Part shown: one piece after another, positions 14,878 to 24,850 of the stretch | Layout: each line of letters opens with the position of its first letter | Numbering within the stretch: position 1 is the first letter of the stretch | Assembly (NCBI GenBank): GCA_963922815.1 | Contig: CAWUKD010000031.1 | Coordinates: forward strand, 1 to 27,812 | Source of the DNA: SZUA-146 sp963922815 | Lineage (GTDB): Bacteria; Pseudomonadota; Gammaproteobacteria; Steroidobacterales; SZUA-146 | DNA: 27,812 bases | Reading direction: 5' to 3' | Translations under genes and position numbers: made by a program | The notes under the pieces: generated by a model | The model's input: only the letters and a program-made list of their open reading frames with translations | Databases searched by the model: none | Told to the model about the DNA's origin: nothing

Positions 14878-15534
14878 ATGCGTCATGAACTGACCGCTAA
14901 CGAAGCCCGCGTGATCGGGTGCCTGATCGAAAAGTCGGTAACGACACCCGATCAGTACCCTCTGACGCTCAACGCGTTGACCAACGCGTGTAATCAAAAA
15001 TCCAGTCGTAATCCGGTCATGTCCCTCGAGCAGGGCACTGTTCAACACACCGTACGTGAACTCGAAAAGAAAAAACTCATTACGCTGGAAGAGAACTTCA
15101 GGCGCGGCGTCGAGAAATACGCCCACCGGTTTTACACCACGCAATACGAAGGCTACCAGTTCGACAGCGCCCAGCGTGCCGTAATCTGCCTGCTACTGCT
15201 TCGCGGACCACAAACACCGGGGGAGCTGCGCACACGGTCGAACCGGCTACACACCTTCAGTGACAATAGCGACGTTGTCGCCACGTTGCAGACCCTGATG
15301 ACCAGTGACGCCGACCCGCTCGTGATCAAATTGCCCCGAATTCCGGGACGCAAAGACGCGGAGTATATGCATCTGTTTTCCGGCGACATCGACGTTGAGT
15401 CCTACATGTCCAACGCCAAAACCACTGCGCCAGCCAAAACAAAAAACACCCAGCTCGACGAACTGATCCGGCGGGTAACCGCTCTGGAAACAGAAGTCAC
15501 TGAGCTGAAACGCCGCCTTGACGAGAACAACTAG
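14878..15534 (+). CDS. yceH: YceH (DUF480, UPF0502) winged-helix protein
   Basis: A 218-residue protein of the YceH/DUF480 family. The N-terminal winged helix shows LTANEARVIGCLIEKSVTTPDQYPLTLNALTNACNQKSSRNPV (about 5-47), the family hallmark. A second winged helix follows: AQRAVICLLLLRGPQTPGELRTRSNRLHTF. The end (about 190-218) is a short heptad-like coiled coil ALETEVTELKRRLDENN. The function is not established; the fold suggests DNA binding or dimer scaffolding. The start is ATG at 14878; upstream AAAGCCGGAG gives a GGAG 7 nt before it. The next gene starts 4 nt after its stop, so they are translationally linked. Confidence 0.93.
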   Translation: MRHELTANEARVIGCLIEKSVTTPDQYPLTLNALTNACNQKSSRNPVMSLEQGTVQHTVRELEKKKLITLEENFRRGVEKYAHRFYTTQYEGYQFDSAQRAVICLLLLRGPQTPGELRTRSNRLHTFSDNSDVVATLQTLMTSDADPLVIKLPRIPGRKDAEYMHLFSGDIDVESYMSNAKTTAPAKTKNTQLDELIRRVTALETEVTELKRRLDENN

Positions 15535-15538
15535 AACC

Positions 15539-17173
15539 ATGTCTATTCGCATACTGTATCCCCTGTCATTCCTGCCGATGTCACTGGCACTGGCCGCACC
15601 GATGCAATTTACCGACGTGACCGACAGCGCCGGAATCGAATTCGTCCACGCCACCTCGATCGATCACCAGTCCGGCCCCATGACCGGCGGCGGTGCTGCG
15701 GGCGACTTTAACGGCGATGGCTATGCCGACCTGTTCGTATTGGGCGGTGGTGATGCGGCAGACGCGCTCTACATCAACAACGGAGACGGCACGTTTACGG
15801 ACCGGGCGACAGAATGGAACCTGGCCACACCGCACCGCGGGGTGGGCGCTACAACGGGTGACTACGACAATGACGGCGATCTCGATATCTTTGTGACGAG
15901 CTACGGCCCCATGAGCCAGTTCGCCAGTCACGGCCAGCACCTGCTCTATCGAAACGAAGGGAATCACTTCGTCAACGTCGCTGGCGCCGCGGGCGTTGAT
16001 ACAACCACCACCACGCACCCCGACGGGTACGGCGCCGCGTTTGGTGACTACGACCGCGACGGTGATCTGGATCTGTTTGTCGGAGCCTGGCACAACGCCC
16101 CGGTCATCGGGGCCCGACTGTTTCAGAATCAGGGTGACGGCACGTTTGTAAACGCGACGTCCAGGGCCGGCATAATCACCGACAGCACGCGCGCGTTTGG
16201 TGCCATTTGGCGCGACATGAACAATGACCATTTTCCCGAGCTGCTGATACCCGGCGACTTCGGCACCAATCGCTACTATCGCAACAATCAGGACGGCACG
16301 TTTACCGAAGTAGATCCGGGCAGTGGACTCGCCGGCGACAATGGTCCACCGGCATGGACCATCAGCAAAGCGCACAATGCAATGGGAACCGCAGTCGGCG
16401 ACTTCAACCGCGACGGCCTGCCCGACTGGTTTGTGACGGCAATCTGGCCTACCGCCGAGTTTGCCAGTGACTTCTGGGGCAACGGGCTTTACATCAATCA
16501 GGGCGAACACACGTATACCGAGCTCGCCTCCAGCTGCGGCGTTAACGATGGCGGCTGGGGATGGGGTTCCGAGGCGGTGGATTTTGATAACGATGGCTGG
16601 ACGGACCTTGCCATGACCAACGGATGGCCCTTCACCGATCCGGTGACTAACGCCACGTTCACGAACGAGGTGTCTTACCTGTGGCGCAACCGCGGAGATC
16701 TGACGTTTGAAGAGCTCGGTGTCGACAGCGGCTTCAGTCATACCGGCCAGGGCCGCTCACTGTTAACCCTGGACTTTGACCGCGATGGCGATATGGACAT
16801 TGCGGTCCTGTCTTACCGCGAAGAAATGCGTCTTTTTCGTAACGAGCAGATCAACGGCGCCCGTACGCCGGACGCTCACTGGCTGCAGGTGACTCTGGAT
16901 ACTCACCGCCACCCCACTCGTGCACCGCACGGCCTGGGCGCCCGCATCACGCTGCAGGCAGGTGACATAACGCAAACCCAGCACATCGTATCCGGCGGCA
17001 GCTATCTGGGTCAGAGCGAAAGAATTGCGCATTTTGGCCTGGGTTCTACGGATAAAATTCAAAAGCTTACGATTGACTGGGGTGACGGTGAATCAACCGT
17101 GTTGCAGCGCGTTCGCGTGAATAACCGACTCAATATCCGCACCTACGTTAAAACACCGCAAAAAAGGCGGTAG
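15539..17173 (+). CDS. Exported FG-GAP/VCBS propeller with ASPIC-UnbV domain (CRTAC1-like)
   Basis: A 544-residue exported protein. The signal peptide is MSIRILYPLSFLPMSLALA with cleavage after about residue 20. Seven calcium-loop motifs of the FG-GAP/VCBS type follow: DFNGDGYADLF, DYDNDGDLDIF, DYDRDGDLDLF, DMNNDHFPELL, DFNRDGLPDWF, DFDNDGWTDLA and DFDRDGDMDIA, consistent with a seven-bladed beta propeller. The fourth lacks a canonical DxDxDG and may have lost calcium binding. The C-terminus (about 445-537, GLGARITLQAGDI ... GGSYLGQSE ... IDWGDGESTVL) is an ASPIC/UnbV domain. This architecture is that of CRTAC1-family proteins, of unknown role on bacterial surfaces. The start is ATG at 15539, 4 nt after the yceH stop; a TTG at 15518 would add seven residues. 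Confidence 0.92.
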   Translation: MSIRILYPLSFLPMSLALAAPMQFTDVTDSAGIEFVHATSIDHQSGPMTGGGAAGDFNGDGYADLFVLGGGDAADALYINNGDGTFTDRATEWNLATPHRGVGATTGDYDNDGDLDIFVTSYGPMSQFASHGQHLLYRNEGNHFVNVAGAAGVDTTTTTHPDGYGAAFGDYDRDGDLDLFVGAWHNAPVIGARLFQNQGDGTFVNATSRAGIITDSTRAFGAIWRDMNNDHFPELLIPGDFGTNRYYRNNQDGTFTEVDPGSGLAGDNGPPAWTISKAHNAMGTAVGDFNRDGLPDWFVTAIWPTAEFASDFWGNGLYINQGEHTYTELASSCGVNDGGWGWGSEAVDFDNDGWTDLAMTNGWPFTDPVTNATFTNEVSYLWRNRGDLTFEELGVDSGFSHTGQGRSLLTLDFDRDGDMDIAVLSYREEMRLFRNEQINGARTPDAHWLQVTLDTHRHPTRAPHGLGARITLQAGDITQTQHIVSGGSYLGQSERIAHFGLGSTDKIQKLTIDWGDGESTVLQRVRVNNRLNIRTYVKTPQKRR

Positions 17174-17259
17174 TCCTGCTCAATGCCCGGATTGCATGCG
17201 AAGCGCGACAGGACTATTGTTATTCGACAAATTAAGGGAACAACAGGGGGAATCAACCC

Positions 17260-18405
17260 ATGAGAATCAGAACAAAAATGCTGCTTTGCGTCGGGTTAAT
17301 GATGACCTGGTCAGGTATGACACTGGCTCAGGACGTCTGGGACACCGACGGCGACGGCTTTGACGATAATAACGATAACTGCACGCTGGTCTTCAACGAT
17401 TTACAGCGTGATACCGACGGCGACTCATTCGGCAACATGTGTGACGCTGACTTCAACGGCGACGGCCAGATCAACTTTCTCGATCTGAGCTATCTCGGGG
17501 AAAACTTTTTGACGGCCGATGAGCATGCCGACCTGAACGGCGACGGCTCGGTCAACTTTGTGGACGTGGCCCGCTTCGGCGAGTTGTTCATGACCACGCC
17601 AGGGCCAACCGGTACCGACCCGGAGCAACCACCGTGCGTGTGTTACTTCAGCGGCGACTGCCCCTCTGGCACGTTCTGTAATTACGGACCCGGTAGTTTT
17701 GCGACCGAAGACATATGCGTCTGGCGTGATATCAAGCCCAGTGGCGTAGTCGGTGCAGGTTGTTCTATTGAATCCGACCTGACCACGGGCGCATGGACAC
17801 CCGATATCTGTGACGGCATGTGCACCGCGTCGACCCAGGGTTCTGCCATAGGTCTGGAAGACACCAAGCTTGTGGCTCAGGCCATGCTGCTCTGGGGTCA
17901 GGCCATGATCGACCCATCCGCCGCCGGCGGTGGACCGGTTGATCCCGAACTGGCTCAACGTGCGAATGATCTGCCGTTCAGTCTGCCAACCATTCCCATT
18001 CAGCTCGGCCGCTATGCCGCTGATGCTCTGGCCATGGCTGCCGGCGAACCGTTCCATGACTACTTCTGCCATTACGAAGGGCATCCGGAAGATCCTAACC
18101 AGCTTATCGTCAACCTGGCTGGCGATACCTGCCGGGTAGCGTCAGGCGACCTGACCATGCGAGCTTTGGCTGCTGAGCTGCAGACGCCGGGAACGGCACG
18201 GGCCATCATGGAACAAATTCCTGATTCATGTCCGAACTGGCAGTCGCTGTTCCTGACCCAGTGCGAGGCGGGTCCCGACGCGCTTAACTGTGCCATCGGC
18301 TACATTGAGTCACAGGCTGTGTTCCTGCGAACTCCTACGGTTGGCGGCGTATCAGAAGCTGAGGAGAATCTGCTCGATTCCCTGATGGGAGCCAGCGGAC
18401 GCTAG
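17260..18405 (+). CDS. Exported thrombospondin type 3 / dockerin-like Cys-rich protein
   Basis: A 381-residue exported protein. The signal peptide MRIRTKMLLCVGLMMTWSGMTLAQ ends near residue 24. Residues 27-62 are thrombospondin type 3 repeats (DTDGDGFDDNNDNC and DTDGDSFGNMC), and 63-110 hold two dockerin-like EF loops (DFNGDGQINFLDL and DLNGDGSVNFVDV). After a Pro/Thr linker comes a Cys-rich region of about 255 residues with roughly 13 cysteines (CVC, CPSGTFC, C-DGMC and others) that I do not recognise. It is probably calcium-stabilised and disulfide-bonded at the cell surface. The start is ATG at 17260 with AGGGGG 9 nt upstream. It sits 86 nt after the CRTAC1-like gene and ends at a strong terminator. 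Partner and role unknown. Confidence 0.88.
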   Translation: MRIRTKMLLCVGLMMTWSGMTLAQDVWDTDGDGFDDNNDNCTLVFNDLQRDTDGDSFGNMCDADFNGDGQINFLDLSYLGENFLTADEHADLNGDGSVNFVDVARFGELFMTTPGPTGTDPEQPPCVCYFSGDCPSGTFCNYGPGSFATEDICVWRDIKPSGVVGAGCSIESDLTTGAWTPDICDGMCTASTQGSAIGLEDTKLVAQAMLLWGQAMIDPSAAGGGPVDPELAQRANDLPFSLPTIPIQLGRYAADALAMAAGEPFHDYFCHYEGHPEDPNQLIVNLAGDTCRVASGDLTMRALAAELQTPGTARAIMEQIPDSCPNWQSLFLTQCEAGPDALNCAIGYIESQAVFLRTPTVGGVSEAEENLLDSLMGASGR

Positions 18406-18424
18406 CTGCCCGAACGCTCGGAAT

Positions 18425-18455
18425 AAAAAAGGCCGGCTTTGTCCGGCCTTTTTTT
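18425..18455 (+). terminator. Intrinsic terminator after the dockerin-like gene
   Basis: A 6-bp GC stem GGCCGG/CCGGCC (18431-18448) is extended by an A-run (18425-18430) pairing with a 7-base T-run (18449-18455), giving a textbook, possibly bidirectional, terminator. It lies about 20 nt after the stop at 18405. Confidence 0.95.
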
Positions 18456-18604
18456 ATGCCTGTTCGCTGCACAGCCCGACCGATTGTCCGTGTGGACACT
18501 GCACATCGGTAAAAACCCGGGTTCTTTCAGGCCCTTTCTGGTGTTTACATCGCCCTATCGTCTATGATCATTGCACTGCCACGTCCTTGCGGAGAACTAC
18601 AACA

Positions 18605-21600
18605 ATGAAGTCAATAATACCCGTTACGGTTATTCAAAAATTTGCAGCCAATTGTGTGTGCTGCGCTGCCCTGTTCAGTGCCGCATTCGCGGGCGCTCAG
18701 GCCGACGACAAGAAGAAACCTGAATGGGACGTTGACGCTCCGCCCGGAGACTCAAAAACGGTACAGATCAATACATCGGAAGGTACCTGGATGAGTCTCG
18801 ACGTGAGCCCGGACGGCCGGACCATTGCGTTTGACATGCTGGGCGATATCTACACGATGCCTGTAACGGGCGGCCAGGCAACGAGTATCCACAGCGGCCT
18901 GTCCTGGTCAATACAGCCTCGATTCAGCCCTGATGGCAGTGAGATCGCGTTTACCAGCGACGCCGGCGGTGGCGACAACATCTGGATCATGAAAGCCGAC
19001 GGCAGCGACCCACGCCAGCTCACCAAAGAAGATTTTCGGTTGCTGAACAATCCCTACTGGTCTCCCGATGGCCGCTATATCGTTGCACGCAAGCACTACA
19101 CCACCACCCGCTCACTCGGTACCGGAGAAATCTGGATGTACCACCGAAACGGCGGCGGCGGCATTCCCGTAGTGGAAAAACCTTCGCCCAAACATCAAAA
19201 AGAACTCGGAGAGCCCGCATTTTCTCCGGATGGCCGATACATTTACTACAGCATGGACGTCACACCGGGCGCCAGATTCCAGTACGCTCAGGATTCCAAC
19301 GGCGAGCTGTTCCAAATTCGACGATACGATCTTGAAACCGGTGAAACGCTTAATTTTGTTTCTGGCGCCGGCGGTGCGGTACGACCAGCCCCGTCACCGG
19401 ACGGGCGCTATCTCGCCTTTGTACGACGCATACGCCTGCAAAGCACGCTCTATCTCAAAGATCTGACCACAGGCGACGAGTTTCCCATTTATGAAAACCT
19501 TGATCGCGACATGCAGGAAGTCTGGGGCGTTCAGGGACTCTACCCGAACATGGACTGGACGCCGGACTCGACCAGCGTGGTGTTCTGGTCAGGCGGCAAG
19601 ATCAAACGCATCGATGTGAATTCGCGGCAGGTGAGCGATATCCCGTTCGAGGTAAACGATACGCGCACCGTATTTGACGCGCCGTTTCCCAAAGTCGATG
19701 TGGCCCCCGCCGAATTCAATACCCGCATGGTCCGCAACGCCGAAGTTTCTCCTGACGGCACTAAAGTCGTATTCGAAACAACGGGCAGACTCTATGTCAT
19801 GGATCTGCCTAACGGTTCTCCGAAGCGATTGACCCGCGACACTACCGACAACTTCGAGTACGACCCGACCTGGTCTCGTGACGGCCGCTCAATTGCGTTT
19901 GTGAGCTGGAGCGATGCGGAGCTTGGACACATTCATCAGGTTCGCGCCCGTGGCGGCAAGAGCAAGCGACTGAGCACCGCGCCGGGTCACTTCCATGGGC
20001 CACGCTACTCGCCCGGCGGTGACGCCATTGTGTTTGAAGCGCGACGAGGCGGCAACATCACCTCAAACAGCTACAACATGGAAACCGGCGTGTTCCTGAT
20101 CGACTCTGACGGCGGTGACGCCCGCTTTGTTACGCGGAGCGGAAGCAACCCGCACTTTGGCGCACGCAGCGACCGTTTGTACGTCACTCGCCCCGGCAAG
20201 GAAGGTTCGGGCCGGGCCCTGGTCAGCATCGACCTGACCGGTGGTGCGGAGCGCACTCACGCGATGGGCGAGTTTCTGCGACGGTTTGAAGTCGCCCCTG
20301 ATGATCAGCACTTCGCGTTTCGCGAGAACTATCATATTTACACGCTGCCGCTGCCACCGGGTGGCAAGCCACTTAACGTCACCACCAAGGTCAAGAGCAT
20401 CAGCATGACGCGTGCGAGCGCCGATGGTGGCAATTTCCCAACGTGGAGCAACAACGGCAACACGCTGAGCTGGACGCTCGGCGCGGAGCTGTTCAGTGCC
20501 AGCGTCGACGATCTGTTCCAGCTCAAATCAAAGGACGACTCATCGACCGGTTACACGGCACCGACCAGCGGCGCCTCGATGTCGATGACGCTGCGGTCTG
20601 ACGTACCTGATTCCGTAGTCGCACTGACCGGTGCCCGCATCATTACCATGAGCGACAGCGCCGGCGGGGTCATCGAAAACGGCACGCTGATTGTGAACGG
20701 CAATCGCATCACCGCGGTAGGAACCGCCGACGAGGTGGGTATACCCGGGGACGCACAAATTGTTGACCTGGCCGGCAAGACCGTAATTCCAGGCCTGATT
20801 GATGCCCACGCTCACGGACCGCAGGGTGCCGGCATGATCCCGCAGCAAAACTGGGAAAACTACGCCACGCTGGCGCTCGGCGTCACGACGGTCTTCGATC
20901 CATCCAATGAGGCCACGGCGATCTTCGCAGCAGCCGACATGCAGCGCGCGGGCACCATTCTCGCGCCTCGCATCTACTCCACAGGGAACATCGTTTACGG
21001 CGCCAAATCGCCGTCGTTCGCACACATCAATTCGCTCGAAGACGCACGAGAACACGTGCGTCGCCTCAAGGCGCAGGGCGCGATGAGCGTGAAAAACTAC
21101 AACCAGCCGCGACGCGAACAGCGTCAGCAGGTCGCCGTGGCAGCGCGCGAAGAAAACATGCACGTCGTTGCAGAAGGTGGCGCGCTGTTCCACATGGACC
21201 TGTCCATGGTGGCAGACGGAAACAGCGCGATCGAGCACAACGTGCCGCAGTCGATGCTCTACGATGACGTCGTACAGTTCTGGAAGCAAACCAACGTGGC
21301 GTACACGCCAACGCTGGTGGTGACCTACGGCGGACTGACCGCCGAACACTACTGGTACAAAGAAACCGAAGTCTGGAAACATCCGATTCTGAGCCAGTTT
21401 GTACCACCGCGAGTGCTGCAACCAAGATCCGTTCGGCGCGTTACTGCTCCCGAAGAAGAGTTTTACCACGCAACCAGCGCAGCCACTGCAAAGATTCTGG
21501 CGGATGCCGGAGTCAACGTGAGCATTGGCGCCCACGGTCAGCGCGAGGGACTGGCGAGCCACTGGGAAATGTGGGGATTTGCACAGGGCGGCATGTCGGC

Positions 21601-21847
21601 TGTTGAAGCGCTGCGAAGCGCAACATCAGCTCCGGCCGCCAAGCTGGGCTTCGCACACGATCTGGGCACGCTGGAAGAAGGCAAACTGGCCGACCTCGTG
21701 GTTCTGGACGCCAATCCGCTGGACGATATCTATCAAACTGACCGGGTCAATATGGTCATGCTCAATGGCCGGCTTTACGATGCGATGACGCTCAACGAAC
21801 GCGTCACCGGAAATCGTACGACCAGGAATTTTTACTGGAAAAACTAG
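18605..21847 (+). CDS. Exported TolB-like propeller fused to amidohydrolase
   Basis: A 1080-residue exported enzyme. The signal peptide runs to about residue 37. Residues 60-650 contain PD40/WD40-like propeller repeats (SPDGRTIAFD, SPDGSEIAFT, SPDGRYIVAR and similar). Residues about 690-1070 are an amidohydrolase domain: VIPGLIDAHAHG (H735, H737), SVK830NY (lysine likely carboxylated), HVVAE857GG, AIEH878N, IGAH977GQ, and a C-terminal EEGKLADLVVLDANPLDD. The position that is usually His after strand 5 is Glu857 and the usual Asp after strand 8 is His977; this pattern is, to my knowledge, shared by this propeller-fused subfamily. The start is ATG at 18605 with GGAG 10 nt upstream; a TTG at 18587 would add six residues. 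It heads a four-gene operon. Confidence 0.93.
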   Translation: MKSIIPVTVIQKFAANCVCCAALFSAAFAGAQADDKKKPEWDVDAPPGDSKTVQINTSEGTWMSLDVSPDGRTIAFDMLGDIYTMPVTGGQATSIHSGLSWSIQPRFSPDGSEIAFTSDAGGGDNIWIMKADGSDPRQLTKEDFRLLNNPYWSPDGRYIVARKHYTTTRSLGTGEIWMYHRNGGGGIPVVEKPSPKHQKELGEPAFSPDGRYIYYSMDVTPGARFQYAQDSNGELFQIRRYDLETGETLNFVSGAGGAVRPAPSPDGRYLAFVRRIRLQSTLYLKDLTTGDEFPIYENLDRDMQEVWGVQGLYPNMDWTPDSTSVVFWSGGKIKRIDVNSRQVSDIPFEVNDTRTVFDAPFPKVDVAPAEFNTRMVRNAEVSPDGTKVVFETTGRLYVMDLPNGSPKRLTRDTTDNFEYDPTWSRDGRSIAFVSWSDAELGHIHQVRARGGKSKRLSTAPGHFHGPRYSPGGDAIVFEARRGGNITSNSYNMETGVFLIDSDGGDARFVTRSGSNPHFGARSDRLYVTRPGKEGSGRALVSIDLTGGAERTHAMGEFLRRFEVAPDDQHFAFRENYHIYTLPLPPGGKPLNVTTKVKSISMTRASADGGNFPTWSNNGNTLSWTLGAELFSASVDDLFQLKSKDDSSTGYTAPTSGASMSMTLRSDVPDSVVALTGARIITMSDSAGGVIENGTLIVNGNRITAVGTADEVGIPGDAQIVDLAGKTVIPGLIDAHAHGPQGAGMIPQQNWENYATLALGVTTVFDPSNEATAIFAAADMQRAGTILAPRIYSTGNIVYGAKSPSFAHINSLEDAREHVRRLKAQGAMSVKNYNQPRREQRQQVAVAAREENMHVVAEGGALFHMDLSMVADGNSAIEHNVPQSMLYDDVVQFWKQTNVAYTPTLVVTYGGLTAEHYWYKETEVWKHPILSQFVPPRVLQPRSVRRVTAPEEEFYHATSAATAKILADAGVNVSIGAHGQREGLASHWEMWGFAQGGMSAVEALRSATSAPAAKLGFAHDLGTLEEGKLADLVVLDANPLDDIYQTDRVNMVMLNGRLYDAMTLNERVTGNRTTRNFYWKN

Positions 21848-21864
21848 CGCTTCACGGAGGCTCT

Positions 21865-23504
<1,640 letters not shown>

Positions 23505-23508
<4 letters not shown>

Positions 23509-24833
23509 CCGCACCCGGCTTCACGTTCGCGCCCGCTTTCGCCTGCGTCTGTCTGGGCCTGCTCGCCGGCTGTGGCAAACACTCGGCCGCTCCGGTCTCG
23601 ATTGGGGTGGGCACTGATCCCGAGCTGCCCGAGCCTGAAACGTCTTTGATTCCAGTGGTCAACATCGCGCCTGCGCGCGGCTGGGAAGGCGACCTCAAAC
23701 CGCTTGCCGCCGAAGGTCTGCAGGTGAACGCTTTTGCGGATGATCTCGACCACCCCCGCTGGCTTTATACGTTACCCAACGGCGACGTACTGGTCGCCGA
23801 AAGTAATTCACCGGCGCAGCTTAGCGGTGTCAAAGGCATCAAAGGCTGGTTTGCCAAACGCGTCATGAAAAAAGCCGGCGCCGCGGTACCCAGCGCCGAC
23901 CGCATTACCCTGCTGCGAGATGCCGATGGTGACGGCGTCGCCGAATTTCGCTCGGCGCTGCTTGAGAACCTGCACTCGCCGTTTGGCATGGCCCTGATCG
24001 GCGATCAGCTTTTTGTGGCCAACACCGACGCCATTGTGCAGTTCCCGTACGCCACAGGAGACACCCGGATTACAGCAGCGGGAACCAGAGTCGCCGACTT
24101 GCCAGCGGGCAAGCTCAATCACCACTGGACCAAAAACATTGTTGTTGGTCCAGATAAACAAACGTTTTATGCCAGCGTCGGCTCCAACAGCAATATTGGC
24201 GAAAACGGCATGGATCAGGAGGTCAATCGCGCGGCCATACTCAGGATTGATCGCCAGTCAGGTCAGACCGACGTGTTTGCCAGCGGACTGCGTAACCCCG
24301 TCGGACTTGCGTGGAATCCTCAAAGCGCAAAACTGTGGACAACGGTCAATGAACGCGACGAACTCGGTAACAATCTGGTGCCCGACTACATGACCGAAGT
24401 GCAGGAAGGCGCGTTTTACGGCTGGCCCTACAGTTATTTTGGTCAGAATGTCGACACGCGCGTTTCGCCTCAGCGTCCTGACCTGGTCGCCACAGCCGTT
24501 TCTCCTTCCTATGCGCTCGGCAGCCACGTCGCTGCTCTGGGACTTGAGTTTTATATCGCCGACCTGCTGCCCGCATCCTACAAGAACGGCGCGTTCATCG
24601 GGCTGCACGGTTCGTGGAATCGCAAACCACACAGTGGCTACAAAGTCATCTTTGTACCGTTTGCACAGGGACAGCCTTCCGGTCTGCCGCAGGATATTCT
24701 GACCGGCTTTCTGGACGATGACGGCAACGCCCTCGGAAGGCCGGTTGGGGTGACCACCAACAAAGAAGGCGCGCTGCTGGTAGCGGACGACGTCGGCAAT
24801 ATCATCTGGCGCGTCGTGCCGTCCAGTCCGTAG
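23505..24833 (+). CDS. Sorbosone dehydrogenase-like PQQ-type lipoprotein
   Basis: A 442-residue soluble-dehydrogenase-like beta propeller anchored as a lipoprotein: LGLLAGC23 is a good lipobox. The mature part shows LDHPRWLYTLPNGDVLVAES, ENLHSPFGMALIGDQLFVANTDAIVQFPY, NHHWTKNIVVGPDKQTFYASVGSNSNIGENG, RAAILRID, SGLRNPVGLAWNP and FIGLHGSWNRKPHSGYKVIFVPF, the blocks of the sorbosone dehydrogenase/PQQ-dependent sugar dehydrogenase family. Substrate is unknown, and many such proteins have no shown cofactor. The start is chosen as ATG at 23505, overlapping the DUF885-like stop by four bases (ATGA). A GTG at 23460 would add 15 residues including RRKR, giving the signal peptide a positive n-region, so the longer form is a real alternative. 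Confidence 0.9.
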
Positions 24834-24850
24834 AGCCCCAAACCCTGTCG

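Noticed and set aside
15581..16741. Long open frame on the minus strand opposite the FG-GAP/ASPIC gene (386 codons)
   Set aside because: The plus strand has a signal peptide, seven calcium-loop repeats and an ASPIC domain. The antisense translation is a low-complexity mirror of the repeated Asp/Gly codons with no domain.
18544..18568. Promoter-like TTTACA and TATGAT before the four-gene operon
   Set aside because: The spacer is only 13 bp, too short for a standard sigma-70 promoter, and no better pairing of hexamers was found in the stretch 18456-18604.
20540..21562. Long open frame on the minus strand opposite the amidohydrolase domain (340 codons)
   Set aside because: It is antisense to clear metal-site motifs and shows no family sequence or ribosome-binding signal; it is explained by codon bias of the real gene.
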